Numbered from the stretch's first letter, positions 19,116-31,099 are shown. The stretch: 64,000 nt of DNA from Oscheius tipulae (GCA_037178975.1 JASJZH010000005.1:2852001-2916000), one strand, 5' to 3'. Numbers and translations: made by a program. Notes: generated from the sequence alone by a model not told the origin.

Positions 19116-21732
19116 TATGGCTCAAGGAGAGGCTCATCCTTGCTGTTGAACTCGGAGACTATTCGGCTTTGGGAAGAGGCGGTACGGGTACGACAGGATA
19201 TCCGATTCCCCGTCCAGGAGGTGGTCGATGGCGAGCGGACACTCTGCAAAAAAAAAAAATTTTACTTCCGGCGGGGATCGAGCCAACAATCCTCGCCAGC
19301 CTAAGAGTTCCAGGTAGCGGTGACAAAAAACTTTCTTAGCGTATTCTAAGGTTTTCAGCTACGCCGAACACGTTCCTGATTGTCTGTTTTTCTACATTCT
19401 TACCACAAAGCATATAAGCATGTTATTTAGCCACAAACAGTTAGAAAAGCACTCACTTTGCTCACTTTCCGATGAGCCTCGACAGCCGCACATAGGGATC
19501 CACTCCTCATTTCACTCAAAACCAAGTTGAAAGCACGGGTCAAATTGTCATGGACCTCCATCTTTGTGTATGGAGCTGGTTGGATACTGAAGTTTGACTA
19601 TTTTTTGACAGAACAATTCGAACCTCAAAGTGTGCTTCACAATAATGTCGACAATCTTGGTCCGGATACTTTTCCACTGGGCTGGAGTGAAATGGAGACT
19701 TCTGTTGAAGTTCTCCTCTCCCAGTCTTCGACCAAGTTCTCTCAGCTTCTCACCACGACTAGACGAGGCAAACCTGAAAGTGTTTTCTCCATTTTAGGGC
19801 CCAATAATGTGTGTACCATTTCAGAACCTGTTCCAAGAAGATTCCGACAGTTTCACCGTCAGTTTTCTCTTCAGAAACTGCCAGACGAAGCTCGGGGTAC
19901 TCTTCGAACAGCTAGGAGAAATAATTTGTCTTGTTCAGGACACTTACAGTATTGAGAACAGTCTCTCCGACAGCCGTCTTACTACTAGCGACTCTTCTGT
20001 GAACAAACTCGGCTACTTCTGGTTTGACTGTGTGTCCTTTGAAAGAATTGGTCAAACTCAGAGTCGAGAAGCCGCCCTTGCCCTGAATGAATTGGTCAGT
20101 TGAGAGGTACAAGGGACAATGACAGCGACTCCCCCTTACCTGGTTGTTAGTCGGTAGTTGATAGAAGATCAGCCAATTTGTAGCACTGTGAAGAACCAGC
20201 AATAGATTGGAAGCATCTGTCAGGTAATATGAGTTCATGTACCTCTCGACCTGACCCTCTCCCTCACTGAAAACCACAAAGTTCCGATCAGAATATCTCA
20301 AAACTTACTCGACAGTGTCGCCGTAACCCAAAAGCTCTAACAGGATCGTGTTGAACATGTACAGGGTGTTGCAGATGATGAATTTGAAATTTAGGAGCTA
20401 TAAACTTTTATTATTTTTTCCGGACTAAGTCCTACCGATAGCCTCAAGGGAACATTTCTTCTCGTGTTGGCATTAATCTGCTGATGACCTACAGTTCTCT
20501 GATTGCAGACCTTCTGAATCGTCCTGACTGTCAGGAATCCAATGATGATGATGGGACATGGAGCTCGGAAGATGAGATCAGGGAAGAAGTGGACGACTGA
20601 AGGAAGGTGTCAAGCTTGAAAAGGAAACTTACTGAAGGTGTAAAATCTGTGAGTCGGTGACTCATAAGGTTTCAAAAGCGTGTAGAACTTGAAACTTTTC
20701 TCGTCCGCTGTCATCTCGAAGCATGGAACAAGCTGTCGTTCGAATGGAACAGGGAGCAAATTAATAACAAAGGCGCTAAACACGATTCCCAGACAGATCC
20801 ACCACACCCCGAATTTGGCTTTGCGAGTTCTTTGCTCGAGGGGCTTGGTCACGGCGAAGTATCTGAATCCGATATGGGTAAAACAAGACAAGATTAGGAA
20901 CCTCTCAATTGTAATGGCAACAGCCTGCCAGATGGTGCAAGAGACGCAGAAGGAGGCAAAGGGCTGAAAGAAGAACAGAATGTAGGACATCGGACCGTAG
21001 CTCGGAGGCATTCCGTAGATCAAGGAAGGGATGCTATAGGTGGCTGAAAGCGTTTGTTTGAAAAAAATTGAACAATATGTCTTCGATGGCTTCTAAAGCC
21101 ACCAAGTATCATTTTGTCTCTGTCAAAATGTCAGTTTCCATCTGCCTCTCCGTCTCTCCATTTCTCTGTCTTTCAATCGACGTTTGGCCTGTTTTGAAGG
21201 ACGCACTTCAAGAGATGTGAACCCACTTCTGCTCATAACTTTAAGTCCTGTCAGAGCCACAAACTCTGACCTATCAAGTATTGGCAGGTCAATCAAGCAT
21301 GCCGAGTTGGCCTGTCAAATCGGTTCAGAGTGAGTCAGGTATTTAGTCAATGTCATCCCTTACAGATAAGAAAACTGACCAAGACAGCAGAGCAGGTACA
21401 ATGAGTCCCAGATACAGATCATGGCCAAGTGGATTGATAGACGCTTGGAGAAGTGTCGAGCTGTCAAGATCTGTAACTCTTACTGTGACTGGAAAACGAA
21501 TGGCTACCTGGAAGAGCAGAAGAGTGCTGCCAATGAGACCCAAGATGACCAGAATCATTGTCAGAATTCCGTTGTACTTCCAGCTGAAGGTTCGGTAGTC
21601 GGCAAAGCATTTCATCAGCGGGACAGCGACTTTAGCAAAGGAGCTCTTGTAGTAGATTTCGATGTCGAAGCACCAGTCCATGTTGGGAAAGATGATTTCC
21701 GAGCTGTTTCCCGTTTTTTCAGCATTCCCCAT
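19116..21732 (-). CDS. Class A GPCR, FMRFamide/neuropeptide receptor-like
   Basis: Seven-helix receptor on the minus strand. The ATG at 21732 follows acttttag|g. TM1 is GILTMILVILGLIGSTLLLF. A 37-bp intron then leads to TM2 (HLAMICIWDSLYLLCCL, with the conserved Asp). TM3 contains WQAVAITIERYFAV; its ERY is the usual DRY variant and is split by an intron. TM4 (GVWWICLGIVFSAFVINLLP), TM5 (PDLIFRAPCPIIIIGFLTV), TM6 and TM7 (ASNLLLVLHSATNWLIFYQ) follow in separate exons. A long C-terminal tail of several exons ends in TAA (19116-19118). The pattern matches nematode FMRFamide-peptide-receptor-like proteins; the ligand is unknown. The last intron contains an inverted SINE pair (19240-19400). The gene converges on the ion channel, with 233 bp between stop codons. 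A 228-residue frame reading through the start region from 22029 is an artefact of an unspliced 5' segment. Confidence 0.82.
19240..19400. repeat. Inverted SINE fragments in GPCR intron
   Basis: A minus-oriented B-box part (ccggcggggatcgagccaac at about 19268) is joined to a plus-oriented tail (tattctaaggttttcagctacgccgaacacg, about 19340-19370). Confidence 0.55.
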
Positions 21733-24266
21733 CCTAAAAGTTATAATAAGCTGCGAGAGAGGGTAAAGAAGAACACGTGACGAGAGAAGGAGGAGCAACT
21801 GTCGGAAGAAATAAGAGTGATAAAACATAAATAATAGAGGCTTGTCTAATTGCCAGTCAGCTCGGTCTTCAGCAGTACAAATGACCAGGAAATTGGGGGT
21901 GGGGTAGGGGAGACACAGAAAGACAAGGGGACACCGCGACAAAGAAACAGAGATAATTGCTATTTTCCTAAGGAGTGGTACTCGAAAACGTCTTTTTCTT
22001 CGACTAGACTTCTCGTTGTGTATCAGCAATAATCAAGGTGTTGAGTTGATCTAATTGTCTTGACTACTTGTTAGAGCAAACACAAGAAACAACAATTGAG
22101 AGCTATCTATAGAATGTTTACTCCCTTTTTAGAAGAAATCGGATCAACAGAGGATTTTTGCCTTAGGTTAGCTACCATCTAACACATCATTCGGTTTCGG
22201 AAAGCATTGTTTGTTTCGAAAAGGATCCAGGTTTTTCAAGACTTTAAAATTACTACTTGTGAAAACAAACAAATGTCAATTTCAGCTGGATTAAGAGACA
22301 AACAGGTGCGTCTATCCAATTACCGTGTCTCGATAAATCTCACATGGCTATATTTGTGTTCAAGAGTGTAGAAAGTCATCAAGGATCAAGCATCCGGTCT
22401 CTTTTGGCCTGTGCGCATCCTAGTTGACTAGATGGCAAACAGAGTTTGTAGTTCATTTTCAGTTAGACATTTTGGCTTCTGAAGCTAGTAGCGAAAGTGA
22501 CAGGGTGTTGGTAGCCAATACAGTAAGGGGAAGAAGGGATGACCTATCACATTCACAGAGAAGAGAACAATATTAACGTATCTCTAGATTATCGAATTGT
22601 GCAGCAAAGTCTACCCTAGTTTGTGACAGGGTGTTGGCAGCCAATACAGTATGTGCTTGCTGTATGGAAGTTGAATAACAGAAGCAATTTTTTTTTCGGT
22701 CCAACGTCTCATGCGAGACCACTGGAACAGAAAGGATTGAAACATCCATGAATGCTGACAAAATAACAATGTCTTTCTTCTTATTCGGATCGCGTGTTTG
22801 AAGCTAAGAATTTGCTTTTCAGTTTGAAGCAAAACTCAGGGTTGGAACCCGGTTACTGTAATATCTGAATGCCTGTTTTTCACGTAAAACATGACTGACA
22901 TTCCCACGCAAAGTTCCCAAGACCAAAAAGTATCAGATTGGATCGAAAGAACACTCCGTGAGAATTCTTGAATAGTTTATAGACTAGAAGATCTTAAAAA
23001 TTCATCGGAAAATAGAGCCAAAGTTCCCAAAGGGAGCCACGACGCCAGTCAGCCCAAAACAAATCCAAGTTTAGTGTCTAAAGTGACAGAAAGAGAGAGG
23101 GAGAGAGAGAATGAGGGAACGTCATCGGCAGTCAGTTTTATGACCCGACCAACAAATTAAACTCACTTTGTGAGCCTCTCACTCTCTGGGCGGTCAGTCG
23201 ATCAAATTTTGTGGTAACTACGTCGGAATAGCGGACATAAAGTTGAGAGAAGAGGGGGATAGTAGTCGAGTAAACAGCTTTCAGCTTTACGATAGGGACT
23301 GGGTTGTTTAGTGGTTTGAAATAGTGGAAATAGGGACTAATGTTTCAGCTTTGTAAAGGGACAGACCGTCCCTGTCACTGTCACTCATCTCGAATCTTCA
23401 GGATTCTCTGGAATGCAGGCGCCGAGACGGTACAGGAAAGAAAATATGTTAGGACCCGACTTGCAAAGAATCGGAAACGAAGTAACATAGCCTATAATGA
23501 CAGTTCTGGAGCGTAGGTCATTGAGAACAAGTTCCCACCATCATCACATGGGGCCCAAAGAGTGAACTCTCCCACAGGGTAAAAAGTCTTCGTGGAAGGA
23601 ACTACAGTTCTCGTGCCAATGTCGTAGTCTGTGACAGGACATGTGGTTTGAAATAGTGGAAATAGGCATGAGCCTTTTCTCTCTCTATCTAAATTCTTTG
23701 GTCAGATAATGGAGCCCTCTTTTTGGGCCCACTGTCTAGACTGAGAAAAAAGAGTGAAAACCAGGCGTTGTTCGTTGTTCTTTCCAGTCTAACGAGTCCA
23801 AACAAGTTCATCAGCACCCAAAACCAAAATTTAGGATAAACCTGAGGTCTGGCCGCGGTGTTGGAAATTGGATTCATGCCGCCGGTCACTAATTTGCGAA
23901 ATGCACACGGGACTCGTTCTAGACGAACATCTCCTTTTTTCGTATTCTCTCGTGTTCTTCTCATGGGGAAGGCAAAAAAGAACACCATCCAATCTGATGT
24001 TCTCTGGACTGGAGCATCGAGAGAGACAGAAAGAGAAGGACGGAGGAAATGAGAAAGATTGCAGAAAGTAGACGGAAAGGATTTTTCTGAGAAAGGAAAT
24101 GAAGACAGAGACAAAAAACAGATACTCTATATAAGTCGAGTCAGAACAATTCAAGTTACAAATGAGCACTAACAATGTGAGTTGAGCGATTGGTCTTGAA
24201 CAGTCTCTGTAGATCATTTAAGGAGTAGGATGGGAATCTTTTCTAATGCTTGTGAAGAACAAAGTA

Positions 24267-24469
24267 CAGTCAACTCTCGATATAGTAGACACGCGTTTTG
24301 CACGAAAAAAAGTCTACTATTTGATAAAGTCTACTAAACTGAGAGAGAAAATCAACTGTACTATACTATTGGAGCCAAATTTTTGTCAGGACACCTCAAG
24401 TTAATAGAATCAGGGGCGTGAGTACGGAGATATTTCGGTGGTGAATTCTACTATATCGAGAGTTGGCTG
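24267..24469. mobile_element. pogo/Tigger-like MITE
   Basis: A 203-bp non-coding element with terminal inverted repeats. The left end starts CAGTCAACTCTCGATATAGT and the right end, reversed, starts CAGCCAACTCTCGATATAGT. There is one mismatch in the first 23 bases. Flanking TA on both sides (24265-24266 and 24470-24471) fits the TA target duplication of Tc1/mariner/pogo transposons. The CAG..CTCGATATA end resembles pogo/Tigger termini. Confidence 0.8.
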
Positions 24470-24591
24470 TATATAGAAATTTCATTTCTCGGAGGGTGCG
24501 TACCCAGAGGAAACATCCTTTGTTGGGAACAGGAATTCCATCCGAGACCTTATAGGATTATGAGTTTCTTGACCATCGAAGTTGATAGTCT

Positions 24592-24959
24592 ATGTCAGAC
24601 CTAAACGATCTTACCACTAGTATGGCTTCAGTTTCTGACATGAAACGAATGATTCAACAGCTGGAGAATGCGGTCAACTTATTAGGTAACAGGTCTTTGA
24701 AGTTAGCTTTCACAGAGACAGATTGACAGGTAGGTTGACAAGGACAAGTTGACTACATAAGCACACAAGAGTTTCAGAAGAATTTTTCAAACGAGCTCCT
24801 TGGGGGCACTGGGGAGTTCACATATTTATAGCCGAAACTACGGTAGACAGAAAAGTACTAAAGAGTGGGAACAGATTTCGAACCACTTCCAGACAGACTG
24901 TTCCCTCGTCCAGGATGTCCGACTCAAATTACTACTTCGCCTCGGTGCAAAGCATCTAA
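24592..24959 (+). CDS. Candidate small two-exon gene
   Basis: The ATG at 24592 opens a clean exon (MSDLNDLTTSMASVSDMKRM, then IQQLENAVNLL) up to a gtaac donor at 24686. Exon 2, from 24778 after gtttcag, joins in phase (EEFFKRAPWGHWG..) and runs to TAA at 24957. The total is about 92 residues, with a likely amphipathic or coiled-coil N-terminus. I recognise no family. Splice phase and codon pattern support it, but there is no homology argument and it could be chance. Confidence 0.3.
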
Positions 24960-26207
24960 CCTAATTCTACTCTTCTACACGGCGCACTCAAATGGACTTG
25001 GTCATCGGATGTTTGAAGAACACAGGTTCAATTTTCCGAAAAACAAGAGTAAGGAATCAGTGTCTTGTTATGACTCTACTACACTTTCTACAAGAGATCA
25101 AAGTCAATTGACCCACCACTACTCAACTTTCAAGAAATTTGACTACTTTCAGTAGCCAATTAGGTAGGGGTGAGCCACGATTATGAATTCTGACACTCGA
25201 ATGATGTATATTTCTATGTCACAGGCGAAACGCACAGACCGGAACGTCTAGCGGGTTTTGAGGAGGAAGGAAACCGATATTACTCGCTAGATTTTTGAGT
25301 TAGAGGTGCCAGTTGGGAAGCGTCTTTAGGCTATGGGCAGAAGGACGGTGGGGATGCGGGAAGGTCGGCGAAAAAAAATCAGAAGCCTGTGGTATCTGGA
25401 GAGAGAGACACAGAGATATAGGCTTGACATCACTGTTAGAAAACTCATTAGAATAGCCAACTTCCTCTGTGGGTCTTGCCGCAGCCAGTTGAGAAGAAGT
25501 GCAAATGCAATTCGGAATAGGAAGGAATTGACCCAAAGTCTGGACTGCCAGACCAAAGTGGACCTCGGAATGACGCTCGGTCATCGAGAAAGGTCTTCTC
25601 GAAAGTGAAGTATGAACGTGGCGGGATCTCGTCGTCCACGAATAGAATCAGGGGCGTGGGAACGGAGATATTTTGGTGCGCGCATGGGTAACACGCCATT
25701 GCCTCGAGCAAAAGGGAGATTTTTGACATGCAAGTGGGCTTCCGCTGTCAAAGAAGCATCATTTCTGTCTCCTTGTCTCTCTGTCTTTCTGTGGGTGTCA
25801 ATTGGACAACAACCGGAAATTGTTAGGGAAGACGGCTGTCGTCAAGAAGAGACTTATGATCACGAGCCCTGTGGTCGACTGGTGTCAGCCATCGGCCAAG
25901 AGAATAACGGGAAAAAGAAAAGTGATGATTCTCTATAGGAAATTAGATAGAGAGGGGATGATGTGATAAAATACCGAAAGAGTTTATTCTAATACGTACG
26001 TTTCCCACTCTCCCACATTCTGATTACCAATCCCGAGTAATGATCAAAATATGCCTGGAAATCTCACAGAGAGGGAGCAGAAAGACAAGCAAGTGTGCCC
26101 TTTTCTCAATCATTTGCATACGGAAAGAGGATTATTCGGCAGACTGGATAATTGTTTTTAGGTGAGAGAAGGACGGCGAGAATTTCGTTTTGAAATACGC
26201 TTATATA

Positions 26208-26440
26208 TGTTGCAGTTCATATTGAACGGCCGTTTATATTGAACGGAACTAGTTCATATTGAACGTTCAATATAAACTAGTTCATATTGAACGGAACTAG
26301 TTTGTATTGAACGTTCAATTTGAACTAGTTCATATTGAACGGTTTCACTCGATTTTTTTTTTTAGAAATCGAAGCAGCCAAGCGAGCGCGCGCGTTTTGT
26401 TAGGGTTTTTTTTCTCACATTTCCCCGTTTTCCCCCTGCA
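26208..26440 (+). repeat. Left terminal inverted repeat with palindrome array
   Basis: The outer part is an array of 13-14-bp palindromes (variants of GTTCAATATGAAC / GTTCATATTGAAC) joined by CTAGTT and CGGAAC linkers, about two 48-bp higher-order units. The inner part, shared with the right end, runs through a T/A tract, caagcgagcgcgcgcg and cacatttccccgttttcccc. Confidence 0.85.
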
Positions 26441-26503
26441 ACTGTGGTTGTGAGTAGTGTTTATTGAGCAAATGACAATCACACAAGGAAAAGAGAAAGA
26501 AAG

Positions 26504-28386
26504 CTACTTGTTTTTACAAGCTGAATTGAATTTATGACAACGGCTGTTGCATTGAACATTATGGGCCTTACAGGAGCAACGATTAGTGTCACATTTGCCA
26601 TTGCAAATACAATGCTGGTGTCCTTGGCCTCCTGAAATGGAGTCTTGGGCAACTGCAGATCGGAACGACTGCAGTTCGATATCGGGCACGTCTGAAGCAG
26701 TAAGGAACGATTCTTGAAGTGGATCTAGTTGATTCCTGGCGTACCATTGTGTGAGACGTCCCTTGGACGTACCTAGCCTGAAATAATAACTAAATCCGCC
26801 ATCATTTCAAGAGTTACCGATAGAATCCATCCTTCTGCTCGAGAACAACTGCCATTAGATTTCGAGCTCCTATTTTGGGTCGATCTACGTCGAGGATCGC
26901 CACCAATACGCTAACTCCAACATCTACGGTACCAAATCTTAAGAAAATCTTTTTTATACGCGATGAAATTGAAACTGACTGCGTATTTGATGCTCGAAGC
27001 ATTTTTTCGGCTTGTCGTTCGAGCGATTGGCTGGCTTCTTCCCTCTCCTTTTCAATTGCTCTCTGCTGCTCGATCCAAAATTTCTCGGCTTCTTCCTCTT
27101 CTTCAACGTACTCGTCTTCAACGTATTCTTCTTTCTCGTCAGCTGCAGCTTCTTCAATGGATTCGATTTGAAGAAAGTCTTCTAGCTTATCGTCGATTGG
27201 AACCTCCTGATTATGGGCTATGCTCAGAGTGTCGTTTGTGAGTCTATAATCATATCCTGACGGTTTGAAATGTAGGAGAAAAAAGAAAACTAACCAAACA
27301 TAGCTTTATACGGTGTCCTCCCGATTCCTCGATGATATCTAGTGTTTTTTACGAACTGAACGTAGTCCAACAGTTTAGCCCAGTGAGGAGTTTGTCGTCG
27401 CAGCATCTCAGCAAACATTATGTCCTCCACATCACGGTTGCATCGTTCGACGGAGCCTTGGGATTGGCTGTGGCGGGGTTTTCCGTGTATGATCCTGCAT
27501 CCTGGCCACAAGGCGATGAGTGATTCCAAGGTGCTATTTGCAAATTCCCGCCCATTATCCGTTTGCAGTATTTCAGGGGGTCCTAATTATAATATTTTTA
27601 GTAAAATAGAAAAAATTCTCACCGAAAAGAGCGAAGATTGTGCTGACCTGTGCAGCTACTTCAGAAGCCGTTTTTGTCTTTAGCGCTCTCAGTATGACGT
27701 ATTTGGTAAGATGGTCTTGGTAAACGGCGATGAATTTCCATTCTCCGTCTGGCTTCGACTGCATGTCTATGAGGTCGAGCTAAATACGATGAATTTGTTA
27801 TTTGTAATGAAAAAATACTCGCCTGGCAACGCTGATTTCTTCGGCTGCTCAGCAAAGGCTTGACAACGATTCCTTTCCTCGATTTTCCTTTTTTTAGGGG
27901 GCAAATAGAGCAGCAGGAAATGAATTCGGTTACGAGCTTCCTGAATTATTCCAGTTTTTGAGTGATAGGAAAGCTAACTGTGTTATTCCATAGAACCCTT
28001 TCACTTTTGGCCACATCAGATCGCGCCCACAGCATCCACCAGTCAAATGGGCGACATAGAGAAGTTCAAAAGCTCGTGTCGGCGTCAACACGATCTGTCC
28101 ATTGTGTAGAAGTTCCGTTTTTCCATTTATGATGCTAGTCTCGAACCTAGAAAAAGCTGCAGATTACAAAAATGACTAACCTTGTAGCGTAGTTTCTCCT
28201 GACCTGATCGTTAAGGAATTTCTCCCCTTCTTGACGTTGCTGAACGGCTCCAAGAATCTTCTTGTAATTTTCAACGGGTTTGATTTGAGTATCTTTCCTC
28301 TGGCTTATATAGTCTTCCAGTTTAGCGATAAATCGTCTCTTATGCTCGAGTTTCAGCTGCTCTTGAGGCGTAATTTGTGAGCCCAT
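26504..28386 (-). CDS. Ginger/KRBA2-like integrase-type transposase (spliced)
   Basis: Minus-strand, multi-exon transposase starting MGSQITPQEQLKLEHKRRF at 28386. A charged N-terminus and a zinc-binding-like region (CCSICPLKKGKS) precede the catalytic core. The core has LDLIDMQ (first Asp), QTDNGREF (second Asp) and KPRHSQSQGSVERCN (Glu), a DDE rve-type integrase of the kind in KRBA2 proteins. After HRGIGRTPYKAMFG comes a linker with an acidic run (about 27120-27180 in genome coordinates), then a beta-rich segment (VAILDVDRPKIGARNLMAVV, LGTSKGRLTQWYARNQL), also typical of KRBA2-like proteins. It ends in a Cys-rich tail HCICNGKCDTNRCSCK..CNSRCH. No frame break was seen, so it may be active. 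Confidence 0.82.
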
Positions 28387-28461
28387 CGCTGAAACACGGC
28401 TATTTATACTGTCAAATTTTTATGGAGAGAAAATAACAAAGAAAGGATAAAAATTGTGTAC

Positions 28462-28737
28462 ACAGGGAAAAACGGGGAAATGTGAGAAAAAAACACTAGC
28501 AAAACGCGCGCGCTCGCTTGGCTGCTTTGATTTCTAAAAAAAAATCGAGTGAAACCGTTCAATATGAACTAGTTCAAATTGAACGTTCAATACAAACTAG
28601 TTCCGTTCAATATGAACTAGTTTATATTGAACGTTCAATATGAACTAGTTCCGTTCAATATGAACTAGTTTATATTGAACGTTCAATATGAACTAGTTCC
28701 GTTCAATATAAACGGCCGTTCAATATGAACTGCAACA
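28462..28737 (-). repeat. Right terminal inverted repeat with palindrome array
   Basis: Reverse-complement partner of 26208-26440, longer by about one 48-bp unit: three units instead of two of cGTTCAATATGAACTAGTTT-type palindrome blocks. The inner cgggg/cgcgcgctcgcttggctgc portion matches the left end. Confidence 0.85.
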
Positions 28738-28988
28738 TATATATATATATATGGGAGAGGGAAGGAATGTCGCATACTGGATCAGTAGCATCACTGTATT
28801 TCGTTGTAAAGAAAAAAAGGAATCCATCGAAGGGGTCAACGAACAGCCACTGTCATATAGATTCTTTGGGAATTCAGAGAGTCTATGACTTTGGACAGGG
28901 ACAGGGAGATAGGGAATGCAACTAGAAGTCAACAAAACTAATATCAACTAGAACTGTTAAAAAATACAGGACTTCTACGCCTGCAGTT

Positions 28989-29210
28989 ATGGAAAATCGC
29001 AACAAAGAGAGAACGAAATTGAAAACGCCCTTAGCCTTCGAGAATCTTCTAACAGTCTCAGTGTCTAGACGTTCATTGTCCAGCATTCAGTTAGTTTGGG
29101 CGGATCCACTCTCCGGATCCACGAACACAAATTCAGGCTACTCGAGCAGTTTTCACAGTTCTGTTCATTCAAGTACTCAACAGAGCAGTCTCCAGCGGTG
29201 TTTCATGTAG
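28989..29210 (+). CDS. Candidate small Ser-rich protein
   Basis: The ATG at 28989 sits two bases behind cctgcag, the acceptor-then-ATG arrangement of better-supported genes here. The frame runs 73 residues (FENLLTVSVSRRSLSSIQ, then a Ser/Thr-rich tail) to TAG at 29208. No family recognised. It lies just outside the Ginger-like element. Weak evidence; it may be a chance frame. Confidence 0.25.
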   Translation: MENRNKERTKLKTPLAFENLLTVSVSRRSLSSIQLVWADPLSGSTNTNSGYSSSFHSSVHSSTQQSSLQRCFM

Positions 29211-29718
29211 TCCATGAAATCCCTCGGGCCTTTAGGGAAGACTGATAGTGCTCTGATTCAGCACCCAAATTCTTTGAAAAGTAGACGTTGACAGAAGAAG
29301 AGACACATTTTCAATTTATTTGTTGCTCGAAGTTTTCAGACTGGAAGGATCTGGACAAGTGATGACGAGCTGCTCTGCTGAGTACTTGGATGATCTGAAC
29401 TGAGAAAGCTCGCGGAATGCTCAAGAAGACTGAATTTGTCTTCCGTTACGGACGGACATATAGGCCCTGGAGGCTATTTGTTTTGCTGTTAGTTCTAGCT
29501 TCGTGCTAGTTTCTGTACTCAATTGCAGTGGCTCGGACTGTTCTTGTCCCTGTTCGAACGATTGCCATTTCCAGTTCAAGGTCAGGTATCCGATTATTAA
29601 AGCGTACCAAGTCAAAATTTGTAAAGTCATGTAAAGAAACCGTTCATTTTACAGGAACATACCAAAAGCTACATCATTACACGATTCGATTCCAGTACAC
29701 CCTTCCGCCATGTCTCTT

Positions 29719-29942
29719 CTATTCATTCCGACAGCGACAGGCGTTGCAGTGGCATTCTCTCCAGATCGGAGCTGAAAGCTTGTACTTTGAACTTTTGAGA
29801 GAAAATGTACCTGTACAGCTTCGATTATGCTTGGCCATCTCACAAAAGAATCCTCCATTCACACAGGACTCTGAGCATTTGAGACCACAGTAGTTGTGAG
29901 CGTGCTTGCAGTCGCAGTTCGAGTCCTCGGTACAACCGGAGA
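29719..29942 (-). CDS. Cysteine-rich small protein (5' end not found)
   Basis: Two minus-strand exons join in phase. 29811-29942 encodes VSGCTEDSNCDCKHAHNYCG followed by LKCSESCVNGGFFC; 29719-29771 encodes APIWRECHCNACRCRNE and ends in TAG. There are twelve cysteines in about 61 residues, typical of an extracellular disulphide-rich protein. An upstream exon with a start codon, and perhaps a signal peptide, must exist beyond the ctttag acceptor at 29943, but I could not place it confidently. I do not recognise the family. Confidence 0.5.
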
Positions 29943-31099
29943 CTAAAGAATGGGTTTACTAATTGGGTGACAACCTACTTCGACGTCTTCCTCGCATGAT
30001 TACAGACCTCATAGACAGTTAGTTGTTGGGTACCTGCAAACTAGATAATCGGTGTTGTTTTCTACCGATAAGGGTCTGTTTACTAAGGAGTGAGGGCGAG
30101 GAGCAGGGAGAGTGAGACTGAACAAGAGCTTCCTTGACGAAGAGTATGGGGGCAAAGAGTTCGGAGCCAGAGAGTATAGAGACCAGTTGAACTGATTTGA
30201 GCTGTGCAACCTTTTCAATAAAAGAAGTACAAAAAGTTTAGAATCTCGAAAGGGTAAACAGGCTACAATTTCACATCCTTTTTGACCTTACGTTTGAAAA
30301 TACGAAAACACTAGCACAAATATACGGCAACCAAGGTTTTCAAAGAGAACAACTGTCAAACATTTATGTTTCGCGCCGTCCATGCTATCTCAACTGTTTT
30401 GCTTGTGGTGATTCCACTTTCAAAACGACCCGGTGTCTCGAAGACCCACATAATCTCAGAAGCTGCACTTTTATCCACGCTAATATTAGACTTCATAGAA
30501 ATTGTTAATTAGACCGAAAAGCAACAAAGGGGAGGATCCAGGAACACAAAACTTCTAGAAACACGGCGGCTGTGGAAAAATATCGAACCTGTTCCTGTTT
30601 ACCACAAGGCAAATACCAAACTTCTACCTTTTCTCGAACACCTGTCCAATGCGGAGAGGATAAATCCGACGAAAATACGTGACTGAAACTACTAGTTTAT
30701 ATAGAGCTCTCTCGATTTGCGTCGAAGCAACGTGAGCAAGGCTTCTCTGAAGAGAGCATTAATGACCAGAGAGGACGATTAGTAATGTATGGACTGAACT
30801 CTTCGGAAATAAAAGTTGCAATTAGGCAAGTTCTTCGGGGAACATGACGAGGGTATTGCTCAGGGTTGTCATCAAGATCTGTCGCAGTACAGAGACAGAG
30901 AGACAGGGACTCAAGCAATAAAACTTTTATTAATTTTCCTCTAGTTGTAACGACTTCAAAATTTATAGGATACCCGCACTGGTTATGCATTCAATCATAG
31001 TTGTTTTGGCTAGTGATTAGGACTATTATGAGGGGGAGAGAAGCACCAAAAATAGGATTTGAGAAGACTGTGGGTGAATTGGTTTCAGGAGACTGCCAT
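29943..31099. other. Intergenic 29943-31099
   Basis: Presumably holds the missing 5' exon of the Cys-rich gene and the 3' UTR of the PINCH gene (minus-strand AATAAA as tttatt near 30926). No gene recognised. Confidence 0.45.

Larger units (their letters stand above)
21733..26207. other. Gene-poor region 21733-26207
   Basis: About 4.5 kb. Supported items are a pogo-like MITE (24267-24469) and one weak gene candidate (24592-24959). Around 25637-25680 there is a short second copy of an internal MITE segment (tagaatcaggggcgtg..cggagatatt). The phrase gacagggtgttggtagccaatacagta occurs at about 22499 and again, slightly changed, at about 22624. Nothing else recognised. Confidence 0.5.
26208..28737 (-). 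mobile_element. Ginger/KRBA2-like DNA transposon, probably complete
   Basis: A 2.53-kb element bounded by inverted repeats that begin TGTTGCAGTTCATATTGAAC at both ends and is flanked by TATA (26204-26207 and 28738-28741). The TGTNR-type end and a 4-bp duplication are features I recall for Ginger elements, DNA transposons whose transposase is related to LTR-retroelement integrases. It encodes one spliced DDE integrase on the minus strand (26504-28386) with all three catalytic positions visible. The duplication is ambiguous because the right flank is an AT repeat. Confidence 0.8.

Noticed and set aside
23689-24217. Overlapping minus-strand frames of 128-141 residues
   Set aside because: Two frames compete, both low-complexity Ser/Phe-rich from pyrimidine tracts; no support.
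26208-26345. CRISPR-like look of regularly spaced short repeats
   Set aside because: They are palindromes inside transposon ends of a eukaryotic element; there are no unique spacers and no cas genes.
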